Positions 24,591 through 32,104 are shown, counted from the stretch's first letter. The stretch is DNA of 40,189 nt from JANXVV01 sp038230975 (GCA_038230975.1 JBBRMF010000014.1:1-40189); one strand, 5' to 3'. Translations and numbers: made by a program. Notes: generated from the letters alone by a model not told the origin.

Positions 24591-24618
24591 TGTATAGACC
24601 GTTCTGTATGGATGTCAA
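24591..24618 (-). promoter_or_regulatory. tetR promoter with operator O2
   Basis: On the minus strand, TTGACA (24618-24613), a 16-bp spacer and TATACA (24596-24591). The spacer contains the operator AGACCG-TT-CTGTAT (plus strand 24596-24609), so bound repressor would block RNA polymerase. The predicted start point falls about at the GTG codon. Confidence 0.65.
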
Positions 24619-24705
24619 TTCTTGCGAGTGAACCGGTTCTTGCCGAGTGCTTTAAGGGTAACCATTTTGCTCTCAATCGCAGTGCGGACCGTGCGGGGTA
24701 TCCGC

Positions 24706-25479
24706 TCAATATGACTCGCTGTCCTCGTGCAATCCGTTCTCCGATCGGATCGCTGACACGAATCGCTGCACGAGGGCAGTCGAAATGGGGATGGGCGGTT
24801 CGACGGTTTGCAGGGGTATTTCGATCATGCGCTGATATCCCGTGGCGTACTGCTGGCAGGTCTTGCAGGTGGCGACGTGCTCGAGCACGGGCGTGCGCAC
24901 GTCTGCGGCGAGCAGGCCGTCGATCATGTCGAGGAGCAGATCGAGTCGGCCACCGCAGGTCATTTCGCCCGCGCCGCACAGCTCTGGCGACAGGATTTCG
25001 GCAACATGCTTGCGGGCGCGGTGCAGCCGCTGTCGGACAGCAGCGGGGGAAATCCGCAACTGCGTCGCGATCACTTCGGAATCGAGTTGCTCCACGTCGC
25101 GCAGCAGCAGGACGACGCGCTGCTCATCGGGCAACAAATCGATCGCGTCCCACACCAGTTCGCGAAGCGCCAGTGCGTTCGCGTGATCGACGCCGGAAGC
25201 CGGTTCGGTGCCCGGCGACTGTGACTTCACATGCGTGCTCAGCACACGCCTTTGCTCGAGCTTGTTCAGCGCGGTGTTGATTACGATGCGGTGCATCCAG
25301 GTACCCATCGAAGATCTCCCGTCAAATCTGTCGCGGTTTCGCCAGGCGGAAACAAACGCCTCCTGGAGCGCATCCTCGGCATCCATTTCACGCCGCAGAA
25401 TTCGACGTGAAACCGCCAGCAGGCGCTCCGAGGACTCTCGCACAAACGCCTCGAAATCCACCGAGGTTAGATTCGCCAT
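24706..25479 (-). CDS. ECF sigma factor with a C-terminal anti-sigma-like zinc-finger domain
   Basis: RNA polymerase sigma factor of the extracytoplasmic-function class, 257 residues against about 180-200 for a plain ECF. Sigma2 is at about 10-80 (VSRRILRREMDAEDALQEAF, GTWMHRIVINTALNKLE). Sigma4 is at about 108-165 (LPDEQRVVLLLRDVEQLDSE, AVRQRLHRARKHVAEIL). A further 90 residues follow, with MTCGGRLDLLLDMIDGLLAA then EHVATCKTCQQY. The H-x3-C-x2-C there is the zinc motif of ZAS anti-sigma domains, so activity may be self-restrained by metal or thiol state. AAGGAG sits 6 bp before the ATG. A promoter block in front of it is repeated before the divergent SPW-type gene, which suggests that the sigma factor drives both. 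Confidence 0.92.
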   Translation of the reverse strand: MANLTSVDFEAFVRESSERLLAVSRRILRREMDAEDALQEAFVSAWRNRDRFDGRSSMGTWMHRIVINTALNKLEQRRVLSTHVKSQSPGTEPASGVDHANALALRELVWDAIDLLPDEQRVVLLLRDVEQLDSEVIATQLRISPAAVRQRLHRARKHVAEILSPELCGAGEMTCGGRLDLLLDMIDGLLAADVRTPVLEHVATCKTCQQYATGYQRMIEIPLQTVEPPIPISTALVQRFVSAIRSENGLHEDSESY

Positions 25480-25496
25480 CGTGATCTCCTTCAGGG

Positions 25497-25526
25497 TTAG
25501 ACCGCAACAACCTCGTTTTTGTGACA
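25497..25526 (-). promoter_or_regulatory. Candidate ECF promoter for the sigma-factor gene
   Basis: On the minus strand, TGTCACA (25526-25520), 15 bp, CGGTCTAA (25504-25497). Both blocks and the exact spacing recur on the plus strand at 25583-25612. The implied transcript start is very close to the ribosome site, giving a leader of only about 10 nt. Confidence 0.7.
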
Positions 25527-25582
25527 GTCCAAAACAGCCTCGGTTGGTCCTGCCGCGGCTTTGACGAAAAAAATATCAGGCT

Positions 25583-25612
25583 TGTCACACAATTTAAAGC
25601 TGGACGGTCTAA
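25583..25612 (+). promoter_or_regulatory. Candidate ECF promoter for the SPW-type membrane-protein gene
   Basis: TGTCACA (25583-25589), 15 bp, CGGTCTAA (25605-25612), the mirror of the block in front of the sigma gene. The start codon of the target is 70 bp downstream. TGTCACA with CGTC resembles motifs reported for some ECF groups (ECF41-type), but this spacing and -10 block are read directly from the sequence. Confidence 0.7.
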
Positions 25613-25682
25613 GGGTGTGAAAGTCGGCAATGTCGCCGACAAACGTTAAACGGCCCACTGGGCCACAACAAGGAGATTTGTC

Positions 25683-26072
25683 ATGGCCATTCGATTTATC
25701 ACGCGTTCCATTCATGCATTGATCGACTACCCGGTCGCCCTGAGTTTGATGGGCTCGCCGTTTATCCTGGGAATTGGCGCGGTGAACCCGGTCGCCAAAT
25801 GGCTTTCGGTCGTCACCGGCGTCGCAGCGCTGGCGTTGACGGTGTTGACAAAACACGAAGCTGGTTTAATCCGCGTGCTGCCGTATTCTTTCCACGTACT
25901 GGTGGATCGCATCGTAGGACTTACATTTCTGGCGGCACCGTTTGTACTGGGATTCAGCGGTAGGGATTCGGCGTACTATTGGGCCAATGCCGCAGCTGTC
26001 ATCACGGCAACGTTCCTGCTCAACGCACCGCATCAGACCTCGCTGAACGAAACTCGCCCGGCGAGAGCGTAG
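25683..26072 (+). CDS. Four-helix membrane protein, SPW-repeat type
   Basis: Integral membrane protein of 129 residues with two related halves, each with two hydrophobic helices: HALIDYPVALSLMGSPFILG plus a second helix ending LALTVLTKHEAGLIRVLP, then HVLVDRIVGLTFLAAPFVLG plus a last helix. The H.L.D...G.....SP(F/W).LG pattern in both halves is that of SPW-repeat proteins, here with SPF/APF in place of SPW. AAGGAG at 25670-25675 fixes the start. Its promoter copies the one of the divergent sigma-factor gene, so it is the best candidate target and perhaps an effector of the envelope response. Function unknown. Confidence 0.82.
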   Translation: MAIRFITRSIHALIDYPVALSLMGSPFILGIGAVNPVAKWLSVVTGVAALALTVLTKHEAGLIRVLPYSFHVLVDRIVGLTFLAAPFVLGFSGRDSAYYWANAAAVITATFLLNAPHQTSLNETRPARA

Positions 26073-26132
26073 GCCCAAGCGCTCAGGTGCCATCGAACCG
26101 AACGCGAGTTACCTCGTCCTATGTCCCGCTTA

Positions 26133-26204
26133 TAAGTTAGGGTGCCACAGGTCGCGCGGTACGCCGAGACCTGTGGCACCCGATTCGATGTTACCCTAAG
26201 TTAG
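26133..26204. repeat. Palindromic repeat (family A, short form) with flanking 8-bp direct repeats
   Basis: GGGTGCCACAGGTC (26140-26153) faces its exact complement (26168-26181) around a 14-nt centre. The octamer TAAGTTAG occurs at 26133-26140 and 26197-26204, on both sides of the element, like a target-site duplication. The sequence is related to the longer element at 15229-15314. Confidence 0.7.
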
Positions 26205-26311
26205 AAGTGTGACCGTGCACCAGGTTCCGCTGGCCGGGACACGATTGCTGAGTCTTGGAAGGACGTTCCACTGTGAGCTTGGGAAGCATTTCATCAACCT
26301 CGGAGATACGG

Positions 26312-26890
26312 ATGCCCGCATTGCTACAGGTACTTCGGGAAGCTCGCGCCTGCGATGTATGCGCGGATCGATTGCCAATGGGCCCGCGACCACTCATCGC
26401 CGCGACGGCCGCATCACGGATGATGATTATCGGTCAAGCGCCGGGCCGCGCAGCGCATGAGAGCGGAATTCCCTGGCACGATCGCAGCGGTGAACGCTTG
26501 CGGGACTGGTTGGGGATCACTCCCGCGACATTTTACAACGCCGCGAAGGTCGGCCTGATGCCGATGGGATTTTGCTATCCCGGCGCAGGAAAATCCGGCG
26601 ATCTCGCTCCCCGCCCAGAGTGCGCGCCGCTGTGGCACGACAAGATATTATTCGGTCTCAAGCAATTGAAGTTGACGATCTACGTAGGCCAATACGCGTT
26701 CGACCGCTATCTGGGTTCGGCCTACCCAGCCCTTACCCAGGCCGTGCTCGACTTCGACACACTTTTGCCTACCAGAGTGGTTCTTCCGCATCCATCCCCG
26801 CGAAACAATATCTGGCTCAGGAAGAATCCTTGGTTCGAGACTCAGCTGCTGCCGGAACTACGCCGGCGCGTGAAGGAGATCATGGCGTAA
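26312..26890 (+). CDS. Uracil-DNA glycosylase family protein, probably iron-sulfur type
   Basis: The ATG at 26312 (GGAG at 26302-26305) is preferred to a longer frame from 26255. The 192-residue product opens MPALLQVLREARACDVCADR, has motif 1 IIGQAPGRAAHESG (about 36-49) and ends with motif 2 LPHPSPRNNIWLRKNPWFE, as in the UDG_like subfamily next to family 4 and 5 glycosylases. Four cysteines, C-x2-C near the N-terminus and C-x15-C in CYPGAGKSGDLAPRPEC, match the 4Fe-4S layout of family 4 enzymes. The usual GEAPG has Gln for Glu, so substrate range may differ. Expected role is removal of uracil or other damaged bases from DNA. It stands alone on the plus strand. Confidence 0.88.
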   Translation: MPALLQVLREARACDVCADRLPMGPRPLIAATAASRMMIIGQAPGRAAHESGIPWHDRSGERLRDWLGITPATFYNAAKVGLMPMGFCYPGAGKSGDLAPRPECAPLWHDKILFGLKQLKLTIYVGQYAFDRYLGSAYPALTQAVLDFDTLLPTRVVLPHPSPRNNIWLRKNPWFETQLLPELRRRVKEIMA

Positions 26891-26942
26891 AGGGGATTTG
26901 GAAAAGCGAGATGACGTTCTTCGATCGCTACTGTGGTGATCA

Positions 26943-26979
26943 GACCGAAGCGATATTGGCGCTTGGCTTTGGACGGTAT
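26943..26979. repeat. Dispersed repeat, copy 2 (family C)
   Basis: Identical to 22596-22618 over 23 nt and again over TGGACGGTAT at the same spacing. It lies between the glycosylase gene and the convergent hydrolase gene. Confidence 0.55.
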
Positions 26980-27064
26980 TCAAGGAGAACCCAGTGACCC
27001 ACAGCGTGAGCTCTACTGGATGGTCGCAGAAGGGTTGAGGAAGGTGCTGCGTAGAGCGAGACAC

Positions 27065-28276
27065 TCACGGCACTTCGATATGCTCCCCGCTCGCCACCCG
27101 CTTCCGGTCATCGATCAAATTGAAATAGTACGCCTTCGCGCCGGTTGGTAGCTCCGCTGTTATGCGACTGGTCTTTCCATCGATCTTTGCCGGCACGGTG
27201 TCCCATTTTCGCTTCTGCCAGACGCCGGTGTCTTTGGTGTAGTTCAATTCGGCGGTGACTTTGTTTACCGGGGAGGTGAATTCTGCCCACACAGTCTCGC
27301 CGTCGCGGCCTTGTTTGGTGATGGTGGCTAATCGTTGGCCGCCCTTCAGTATCGCATCGGAGAAGGCGTGAATTTCTTCGGGGTTTTCACCGGGGCCGCC
27401 GTGACCATGCGGCATTCTTACTTTTAGGGCGAGGAAGCGCGGGGCATTTGGGAGGCGGTATGATTTTTGCAGGGAATCGGGCGGGTAGGCGAAGTCGTTG
27501 GTGCCGCTGACCCAAAGCATGGGCATACGGGCGGCGGGAAGGTATTCGGAAGGGTCCCAGGCTTTGAGCCATGCGGCGGATTTTTCGGGGCCCAGCTTGG
27601 CGAACTCGGGGAGCCATGCAGAGTCTTCACCGAGGAAGCCGCAGCCGTAGACGGGGACGGCGAGTTTGAAGCGGTGATCGAGGCCGGCCACGATACAGGT
27701 AAGGTATCCGCCCCAGGAGATGCCGGTGACGCCGATTCTCTCGGCGTCAACATCGGGCATTGATCGGAGCAGCGAGTGCGCGAGGATGGCATCGATAACA
27801 GCGTGGTAGGTCCATTGATCCTCGACCGATTGATCGGTCTGGTCGAATCCACCCCACCCGGGCGGACCGCCATGCAGATCGCGATCCCAGTGGGAGTACT
27901 TGCCGCGCGGCAGTTGGCCGCAGGTATCCATGGCGATCGCAGCGTAGCCACGGCTGGTCCAGAGGGTGACCCATTCGTTAAATGCCGTGCCACCCCCACC
28001 GTGGATCAATACCATGCCGGGAACCTTTTCACCCGGCTTATGCTGCGGCATGCCCACCCAGGCGAAAGCGCGGGTCGGTTTGCCCTTCCAGGAGAAAACG
28101 TCATAGAAGATCGCGGTGACTCCGGCGGCTTCAAATCCCGCCGCGGGTTGGGTTGATGGTGTCATCTGCTGTGCTTTGACGGCGGCGTTGCGCAAAGCGG
28201 TTTGGCCGTCGGCGAAGGCGAGGAGGCTGGCCATCGAACAGCAAACCGCGGCGATGATGTATATTTTTCGGTTCAT
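27065..28276 (-). CDS. Secreted alpha/beta hydrolase (acetyl xylan esterase / dienelactone-hydrolase-like)
   Basis: The 403-residue product has a signal peptide (MNRKIYIIAAVCCSMASLLA, cleavage near FADGQ). The oxyanion-region motif LIHGGGGTAF is at about 90-99, and the nucleophile elbow GISWGG has Ser187. The likely acid is Asp261 (SGTNDFAYP) and the base His290 or His292 (MPHGHGG). The layout fits esterases acting on carbohydrate esters, and a C-terminal beta-sandwich-like extension of about 85 residues (TVWAEFTSP...AYYFNLIDD) follows the hydrolase fold. Planctomycetes encode many such exported esterases for polysaccharide use. No other carbohydrate gene is nearby, so the substrate is open. 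Confidence 0.88.
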   Translation of the reverse strand: MNRKIYIIAAVCCSMASLLAFADGQTALRNAAVKAQQMTPSTQPAAGFEAAGVTAIFYDVFSWKGKPTRAFAWVGMPQHKPGEKVPGMVLIHGGGGTAFNEWVTLWTSRGYAAIAMDTCGQLPRGKYSHWDRDLHGGPPGWGGFDQTDQSVEDQWTYHAVIDAILAHSLLRSMPDVDAERIGVTGISWGGYLTCIVAGLDHRFKLAVPVYGCGFLGEDSAWLPEFAKLGPEKSAAWLKAWDPSEYLPAARMPMLWVSGTNDFAYPPDSLQKSYRLPNAPRFLALKVRMPHGHGGPGENPEEIHAFSDAILKGGQRLATITKQGRDGETVWAEFTSPVNKVTAELNYTKDTGVWQKRKWDTVPAKIDGKTSRITAELPTGAKAYYFNLIDDRKRVASGEHIEVP

Positions 28277-28386
28277 AGAGTATTTAGCGCCGCAGCCCTG
28301 CGCGGGGTCCTAATTGTTGTCGATAGCCGGCGTAAAATCGACCCGTACGAGCCCGCATGATGGAAAATTGGAATTTTTTGACGGGT

Positions 28387-28704
28387 TCACGGAATTTCCA
28401 GTATTCGAAACTCGCCCGGCTGCGTGGTTTCGATGGCTTGCACCAGCAACACAGTGGCCGCCAAGATGCGATTTAATTTATTGGTTGACAGTTGCAGGAT
28501 CGCGATCTGTCGGCCTTGAAGATTCTGTTGATATCGGAGATTTTGGTCAGACGTCAGGAAGAGATCAGATCGGCCTTCGGCGAGGTTCAGCAGCGAGCCA
28601 TTTTTGATCCCTGCCCATCCCATCTGCTGCACTGGCTGGCAATCGTGAGAGGGGAGGACGTGTCGAACCGGCCAGGGAACACATTCATCGAACAGGATCT
28701 TCAC
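28387..28704 (-). CDS. DUF5615 PIN-like toxin
   Basis: The 105-residue product starts MKILFDECVPWPVRHVLPSH and carries LFLTSDQNLRYQQNL. The acidic residues D6/E7 and the T-S-D are the metal-site signature of the PIN-like (Mut7-C/DUF5615) nucleases. It is predicted to be the RNase toxin of a type II toxin-antitoxin pair. Its ATG overlaps the stop of the DUF433 antitoxin gene (28701-28704, ATGA), so the two are translationally coupled with the antitoxin first. Confidence 0.9.
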   Translation of the reverse strand: MKILFDECVPWPVRHVLPSHDCQPVQQMGWAGIKNGSLLNLAEGRSDLFLTSDQNLRYQQNLQGRQIAILQLSTNKLNRILAATVLLVQAIETTQPGEFRILEIP

Positions 28705-28916
28705 GAAACCGCCGACAGAAAAGCGGATTCAGATCGTTCGAGTACTCGGCGGGCCATTTCGGCGGTGACGGTGGGGAAACATTCAACGAATTCGTTCAGG
28801 GTATAGTTATCCTCAAGGTATTCGAAGAGCGAATTTACCGGCACGCGCGTGCCCTTAAAAACCGGCGTGCCGCCAAGGATGTCGGAATCGACGGTAATCA
28901 AATCGCTGGAGATCAT
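28701..28916 (-). CDS. DUF433 antitoxin
   Basis: A 71-residue DNA-binding antitoxin of the DUF433 family. The hallmark ITVDSDILGGTPVFKGTRVP is at about 7-26, followed by a helix-turn-helix-like region ending EMARRVLE. It is expected to bind the DUF5615 product and repress its own promoter. A triple 10-bp repeat sits immediately upstream (28934-28961) and may be the operator. Confidence 0.9.
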   Translation of the reverse strand: MISSDLITVDSDILGGTPVFKGTRVPVNSLFEYLEDNYTLNEFVECFPTVTAEMARRVLERSESAFLSAVS

Positions 28917-28933
28917 ACAAGAACAATAGCGTT

Positions 28934-28961
28934 ATGCGTCACGATGCGTCACGATGCGTCA
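28934..28961. promoter_or_regulatory. Triple ATGCGTCA direct repeat upstream of the toxin-antitoxin pair
   Basis: ATGCGTCA occurs three times with a 10-bp period (28934, 28944, 28954), one helical turn apart, so all copies face the same side of the DNA. This suits cooperative binding of the DUF433 antitoxin. The repeat is 18 bp from the antitoxin start and 23 bp from the end of the helicase gene. Confidence 0.5.
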
Positions 28962-28983
28962 AGGTAATGCGCCGGCGACGGTC

Positions 28984-30642
28984 CTATTTCTCCACAAACT
29001 TTCGCACCACTACTTTCTTCCCTTTAATCGTGCAGTCGCGCATGGAGCGGATGACGTCATCGATGATTTGGTCGGGGACTTGGACGAGGGAGTATTTGTC
29101 GTTGATTTCGATCGTGCCGAGGAGGTGGCCTTTGATGCGGGCTTCGCTGGTGACGACGCCGCTGAGGCTTTGCTCGACGATGCCGGCGAGTTTGCCGACG
29201 CCGATGTAGAGGCGGGCCATCTTGATCGTGGGATCGATTTTACGTTCCGGGGTCGCCACTGCGGCCGTGGGTTTGGGCTTGGGGTCTTCTTCCTCTTCGT
29301 CTCGTTCGCCGGCGGTGGCTTGATGGGCGAGTTTGACGGCGGCCAGGGCGATGTCCATCAGATCGTGTTCCTGGGCGAGGGATTCAACGGCGACGCGATA
29401 GTGATCCAGACCCCCGGCGGTGACGGCGGCGCGGAGGGCGGCACAGGTTTGTTCAAGACGACGCGCGCGGAGGTCGGAGACGGTGGGAACCTGGGCGATG
29501 CCGATCTTGCTCTTGGTCATCGATTCAAATTGCCGCAGCAATCGGGATTCGCGCGGATCGGCCAGGGTGATGGCGATGCCTTCGCGGCCCGCCCTACCGA
29601 CTCGGCCAATGCGATGGACATAGGAGTCGGCGGTGGCGGGGACATCGTAATTCACGACGAGCGCGAGCTGTTCGATATCCAAACCGCGCGCGGCGACATC
29701 GGTGGCGATGACGAGTTCGATCGCGCCTTCCTTCAGGCGTTTGATGACGCGGGTGCGTTGGTCTTGGGTGATGCCGCCGTGCAGGGCCTGGGCGCGATAG
29801 CCGTGGGCGGTCAGGCGTTCGGTGAGATTGTCGACTTCTAAACGGGTTCGACAAAAGACCAATGCGGAGGCAGGGTTTTCCAGATCGAGGATGCGACCGA
29901 GCACTTCGAGTTTTTTACCGCGCGGGACGATGTACGCGGTCTGGCGTACTTTCGGGGCAGCCCCTTTCGCGACGGCCTCCTTGGCGATCTGAATGCGGAT
30001 CGGATCCTTCATGTGGCGTTTGACCATGCCAGAAATGCGAGGTGGCAAGGTCGCGGAGAAGAAAACCGTTTGGCGTTCGGCTGGCGTTTCGGAAAGGATC
30101 GCTTCGAGATCTTCGGCGAAACCCATGTCGAGCATTTCATCGGCCTCATCAAGCGCGAGAATGGCGAGCCCGCTGAGATCAAGCGTTTTGCGGCGAAGGT
30201 GGTCGACGGCGCGACCGGGTGTGGCGACGACGACATCGACGCCGCGCTCGAGCATGCGCTGCTGTTGGCTGAACGAATGCCCACCGTAAATCGGCATGAC
30301 GCTGATTTTTAATTTCAGGCCGTACTTGTGCATGGCTTCGGCAACCTGCATGGCCAGTTCCCGCGTGGGAACCAGCACGAGTGCGGAAGGATGCGAGCGA
30401 TCTTTACCGAGTAGCGAGATGCGCTGCAGCATGGGCAATGCAAACGCCGCCGTCTTGCCGGTTCCGGTGGCGGCTTGACCGATCAGATCGCGCCCGGTCA
30501 GTAACGCCGGGATCGCTTCGGATTGAATCGGGGTGGGCTCTTCGTAGCCTAAGTCAGTTAAGGTCTGGACCAACTTCGGATCTAACCCCAGATTGCCAAA
30601 TCGGTTGATTTTTTCTTCCACTACTTTGATTTCACGTTCCAT
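28984..30642 (-). CDS. DEAD-box RNA helicase with DbpA-type RNA-binding domain (CsdA/DeaD-like)
   Basis: The ATG at 30642 is chosen because codons upstream, up to 30960, lie antisense to the WD40 gene. The 552-residue product has a Q motif (GYEEPTPIQSEAIP), motif I (AATGTGKT), PTRELA, TPGR, DEAD (LALDEADEMLDMGF), SAT, FCRTR, ATDVAARGLD and HRIGRVGRAG. An acidic linker (DEEEEDPKPKP) follows, then the C-terminal DbpA domain (MARLYIGVGKLAGIVEQSLS ... RDCTIKGKKVVVRKFVEK). It is expected to remodel rRNA in ribosome assembly or mRNA at low temperature. AGGGAGG lies only 2 bp before the ATG, an unusually close ribosome site. Confidence 0.95.
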   Translation of the reverse strand: MEREIKVVEEKINRFGNLGLDPKLVQTLTDLGYEEPTPIQSEAIPALLTGRDLIGQAATGTGKTAAFALPMLQRISLLGKDRSHPSALVLVPTRELAMQVAEAMHKYGLKLKISVMPIYGGHSFSQQQRMLERGVDVVVATPGRAVDHLRRKTLDLSGLAILALDEADEMLDMGFAEDLEAILSETPAERQTVFFSATLPPRISGMVKRHMKDPIRIQIAKEAVAKGAAPKVRQTAYIVPRGKKLEVLGRILDLENPASALVFCRTRLEVDNLTERLTAHGYRAQALHGGITQDQRTRVIKRLKEGAIELVIATDVAARGLDIEQLALVVNYDVPATADSYVHRIGRVGRAGREGIAITLADPRESRLLRQFESMTKSKIGIAQVPTVSDLRARRLEQTCAALRAAVTAGGLDHYRVAVESLAQEHDLMDIALAAVKLAHQATAGERDEEEEDPKPKPTAAVATPERKIDPTIKMARLYIGVGKLAGIVEQSLSGVVTSEARIKGHLLGTIEINDKYSLVQVPDQIIDDVIRSMRDCTIKGKKVVVRKFVEK

Positions 30643-30709
30643 GCCCTCCCTTAAAGCAGTTTTGTCGCAAAAAGCAATGTTGAATCGTGCTTGATCGGGT
30701 TCGGAAATC

Positions 30710-32104
30710 TTATTTTGGGAGATTGGGAAGCGAGATCGGAACGGCGTCCCAGGATTTGACCAGTTTCTGAGTTCCTCGATTGAAGACGCGAAGCTGTCCG
30801 TCGAAACCGGCAGTACAGATCTGCGTTCCATCGGGGCTGAAGGCGACGCCAAATACCGGTCCTTGATGCCCGCCCAGAATCGCCACGCGCTTGCCATCTG
30901 ACCCACTGAAAATCCGAACTTCTCCGGTGCTGGCAACGGCCAGCCATTGCCCGTCGGCACTGTAGGCCAAGGCGTTCACCGGTCCGGGTTGCCGCTCGAT
31001 CGATCGGACGAGATTGGGATCTTTTTTCTGCTCGGTCCTCGGCTTTAGATCAGTGACGCGATAAACGTTGAGGGCCCCACTTGCACTGCCGACGGTCACT
31101 GTTCCCTCCGTTGGATGCCTTGCCACGCAAGTGAGAGGTTCCTGCGGTTCAAGCACATCCAGCGATGGCTGAGTGCTGGCCACGGGAAATAGTTTGAGAT
31201 TCTTATCGCGGCTGGCCGTGATCAACTGCGTGCCATCCGGTGTGAACTGTGTCCCCAATACCCAGTCGCTGTGAGATTCAAACCGCAAGCTCTCCTGCCC
31301 GCCGGCCCGGTCGATCACCCGCGCGGTTCTGTCCGCGCATCCAACGCCAATGCGGTCGCCGGCAGGTGAAAAGCAACCTCCGAAGAGAGTATCGCCGGAG
31401 ACATCAAGTCCCAATCGGTGTTCATGATTGTCCACATTCCAAACGTCCAGATGGCCGAATAATCCCGGCGCGCCACCGGCGGCCAGCAACAGGCGCCCAT
31501 CGCGAGAAAAGGCAATCGAAGTGATCTGTGGCGAAGGACTGGGCAGCCTGGCCTCAATGCCCGATCCATCGGCGCGGTGCAGGAGAACTTCGTGATATCC
31601 GGCAACGGCAATCACATCGCCAGACCACGCAACTGCCGCGATTGTGGGCAACGTTCGATAGATGGGCGGAGCCGTCGGCATCGGCGCGGTAGCCAGAAGA
31701 CTCGCGCCCTTCGGCGTGTCATTTATCGCGCCCTGTTCGATCCATCGAGCAATCAGCTTGACTTCATCAGATCCGAGCGGTTCCCCTTTCTCGGGCATCT
31801 CCGGCATGTCGCCGCGCGTCTGTTCGATCACCGGGCTTTTGTCAGGCTGACCGGGGATGACACCGGGACCGCCCTTCCCGCCTTTAAGTAAAGCCGCATG
31901 ACCGGTCAGGTCGAGTTTCCCTTTCATCTTGGCCGGCTCGTGACAACTCACGCAACTGCGAAGAAAAATCGGGCGAACTTCTTTCCAATAGCTGACCCTG
32001 GATGGCGATTCGACGGCCGCAGCAGTTCCCGTGACGGCCAGGCAATTCACCAAACCTGCAACAACGATCGTCAGAGAACGGATTTGATTGAATGATGGAA
32101 GCAT
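30710..32104 (-). CDS. Secreted cytochrome c (PSCyt1)-WD40 protein
   Basis: The ATG at 32104 directly precedes a signal peptide (MLPSFNQIRSLTIVVAGLVN, cleavage near TAAA). A longer frame from 32167 is less likely. The 464-residue product has one haem site, CVSCHEP (C51, C54, H55), in a PSCyt1-type domain with GDMPEMPEKGEPLGSDEV supplying the distal Met. This is followed by about six or seven WD40 repeats forming a propeller (for example ITSIAFSRDGRLLLAAGG, GTQFTPDGTQLITASRDKNL, VFGVAFSPDGTQICTAGFDG). Such fusions are a planctomycete hallmark of unknown substrate. It is divergent from the DUF1549/DUF1553 gene, with which it probably works in the periplasm. Confidence 0.92.
   Translation of the reverse strand: MLPSFNQIRSLTIVVAGLVNCLAVTGTAAAVESPSRVSYWKEVRPIFLRSCVSCHEPAKMKGKLDLTGHAALLKGGKGGPGVIPGQPDKSPVIEQTRGDMPEMPEKGEPLGSDEVKLIARWIEQGAINDTPKGASLLATAPMPTAPPIYRTLPTIAAVAWSGDVIAVAGYHEVLLHRADGSGIEARLPSPSPQITSIAFSRDGRLLLAAGGAPGLFGHLDVWNVDNHEHRLGLDVSGDTLFGGCFSPAGDRIGVGCADRTARVIDRAGGQESLRFESHSDWVLGTQFTPDGTQLITASRDKNLKLFPVASTQPSLDVLEPQEPLTCVARHPTEGTVTVGSASGALNVYRVTDLKPRTEQKKDPNLVRSIERQPGPVNALAYSADGQWLAVASTGEVRIFSGSDGKRVAILGGHQGPVFGVAFSPDGTQICTAGFDGQLRVFNRGTQKLVKSWDAVPISLPNLPK

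Noticed and set aside
24584..24979. N-terminal extension of the TetR ORF
   Set aside because: Arg-rich and antisense to the sigma-factor gene; the promoter and operator lie directly upstream of the GTG at 24583.
28934..28961. CRISPR-like short repeats
   Set aside because: Three 10-bp units without spacers; better explained as an operator.
28954..29841. 295-codon plus-strand frame over the helicase gene
   Set aside because: Gly/Asp-rich composition is the antisense image of the helicase; no recognisable domain or ribosome site.
30643..30960. N-terminal extension of the DEAD-box helicase ORF
   Set aside because: It lies on the same strand within the 3' part of the cytochrome-WD40 gene in another frame, while the Q motif begins soon after the ATG at 30642.
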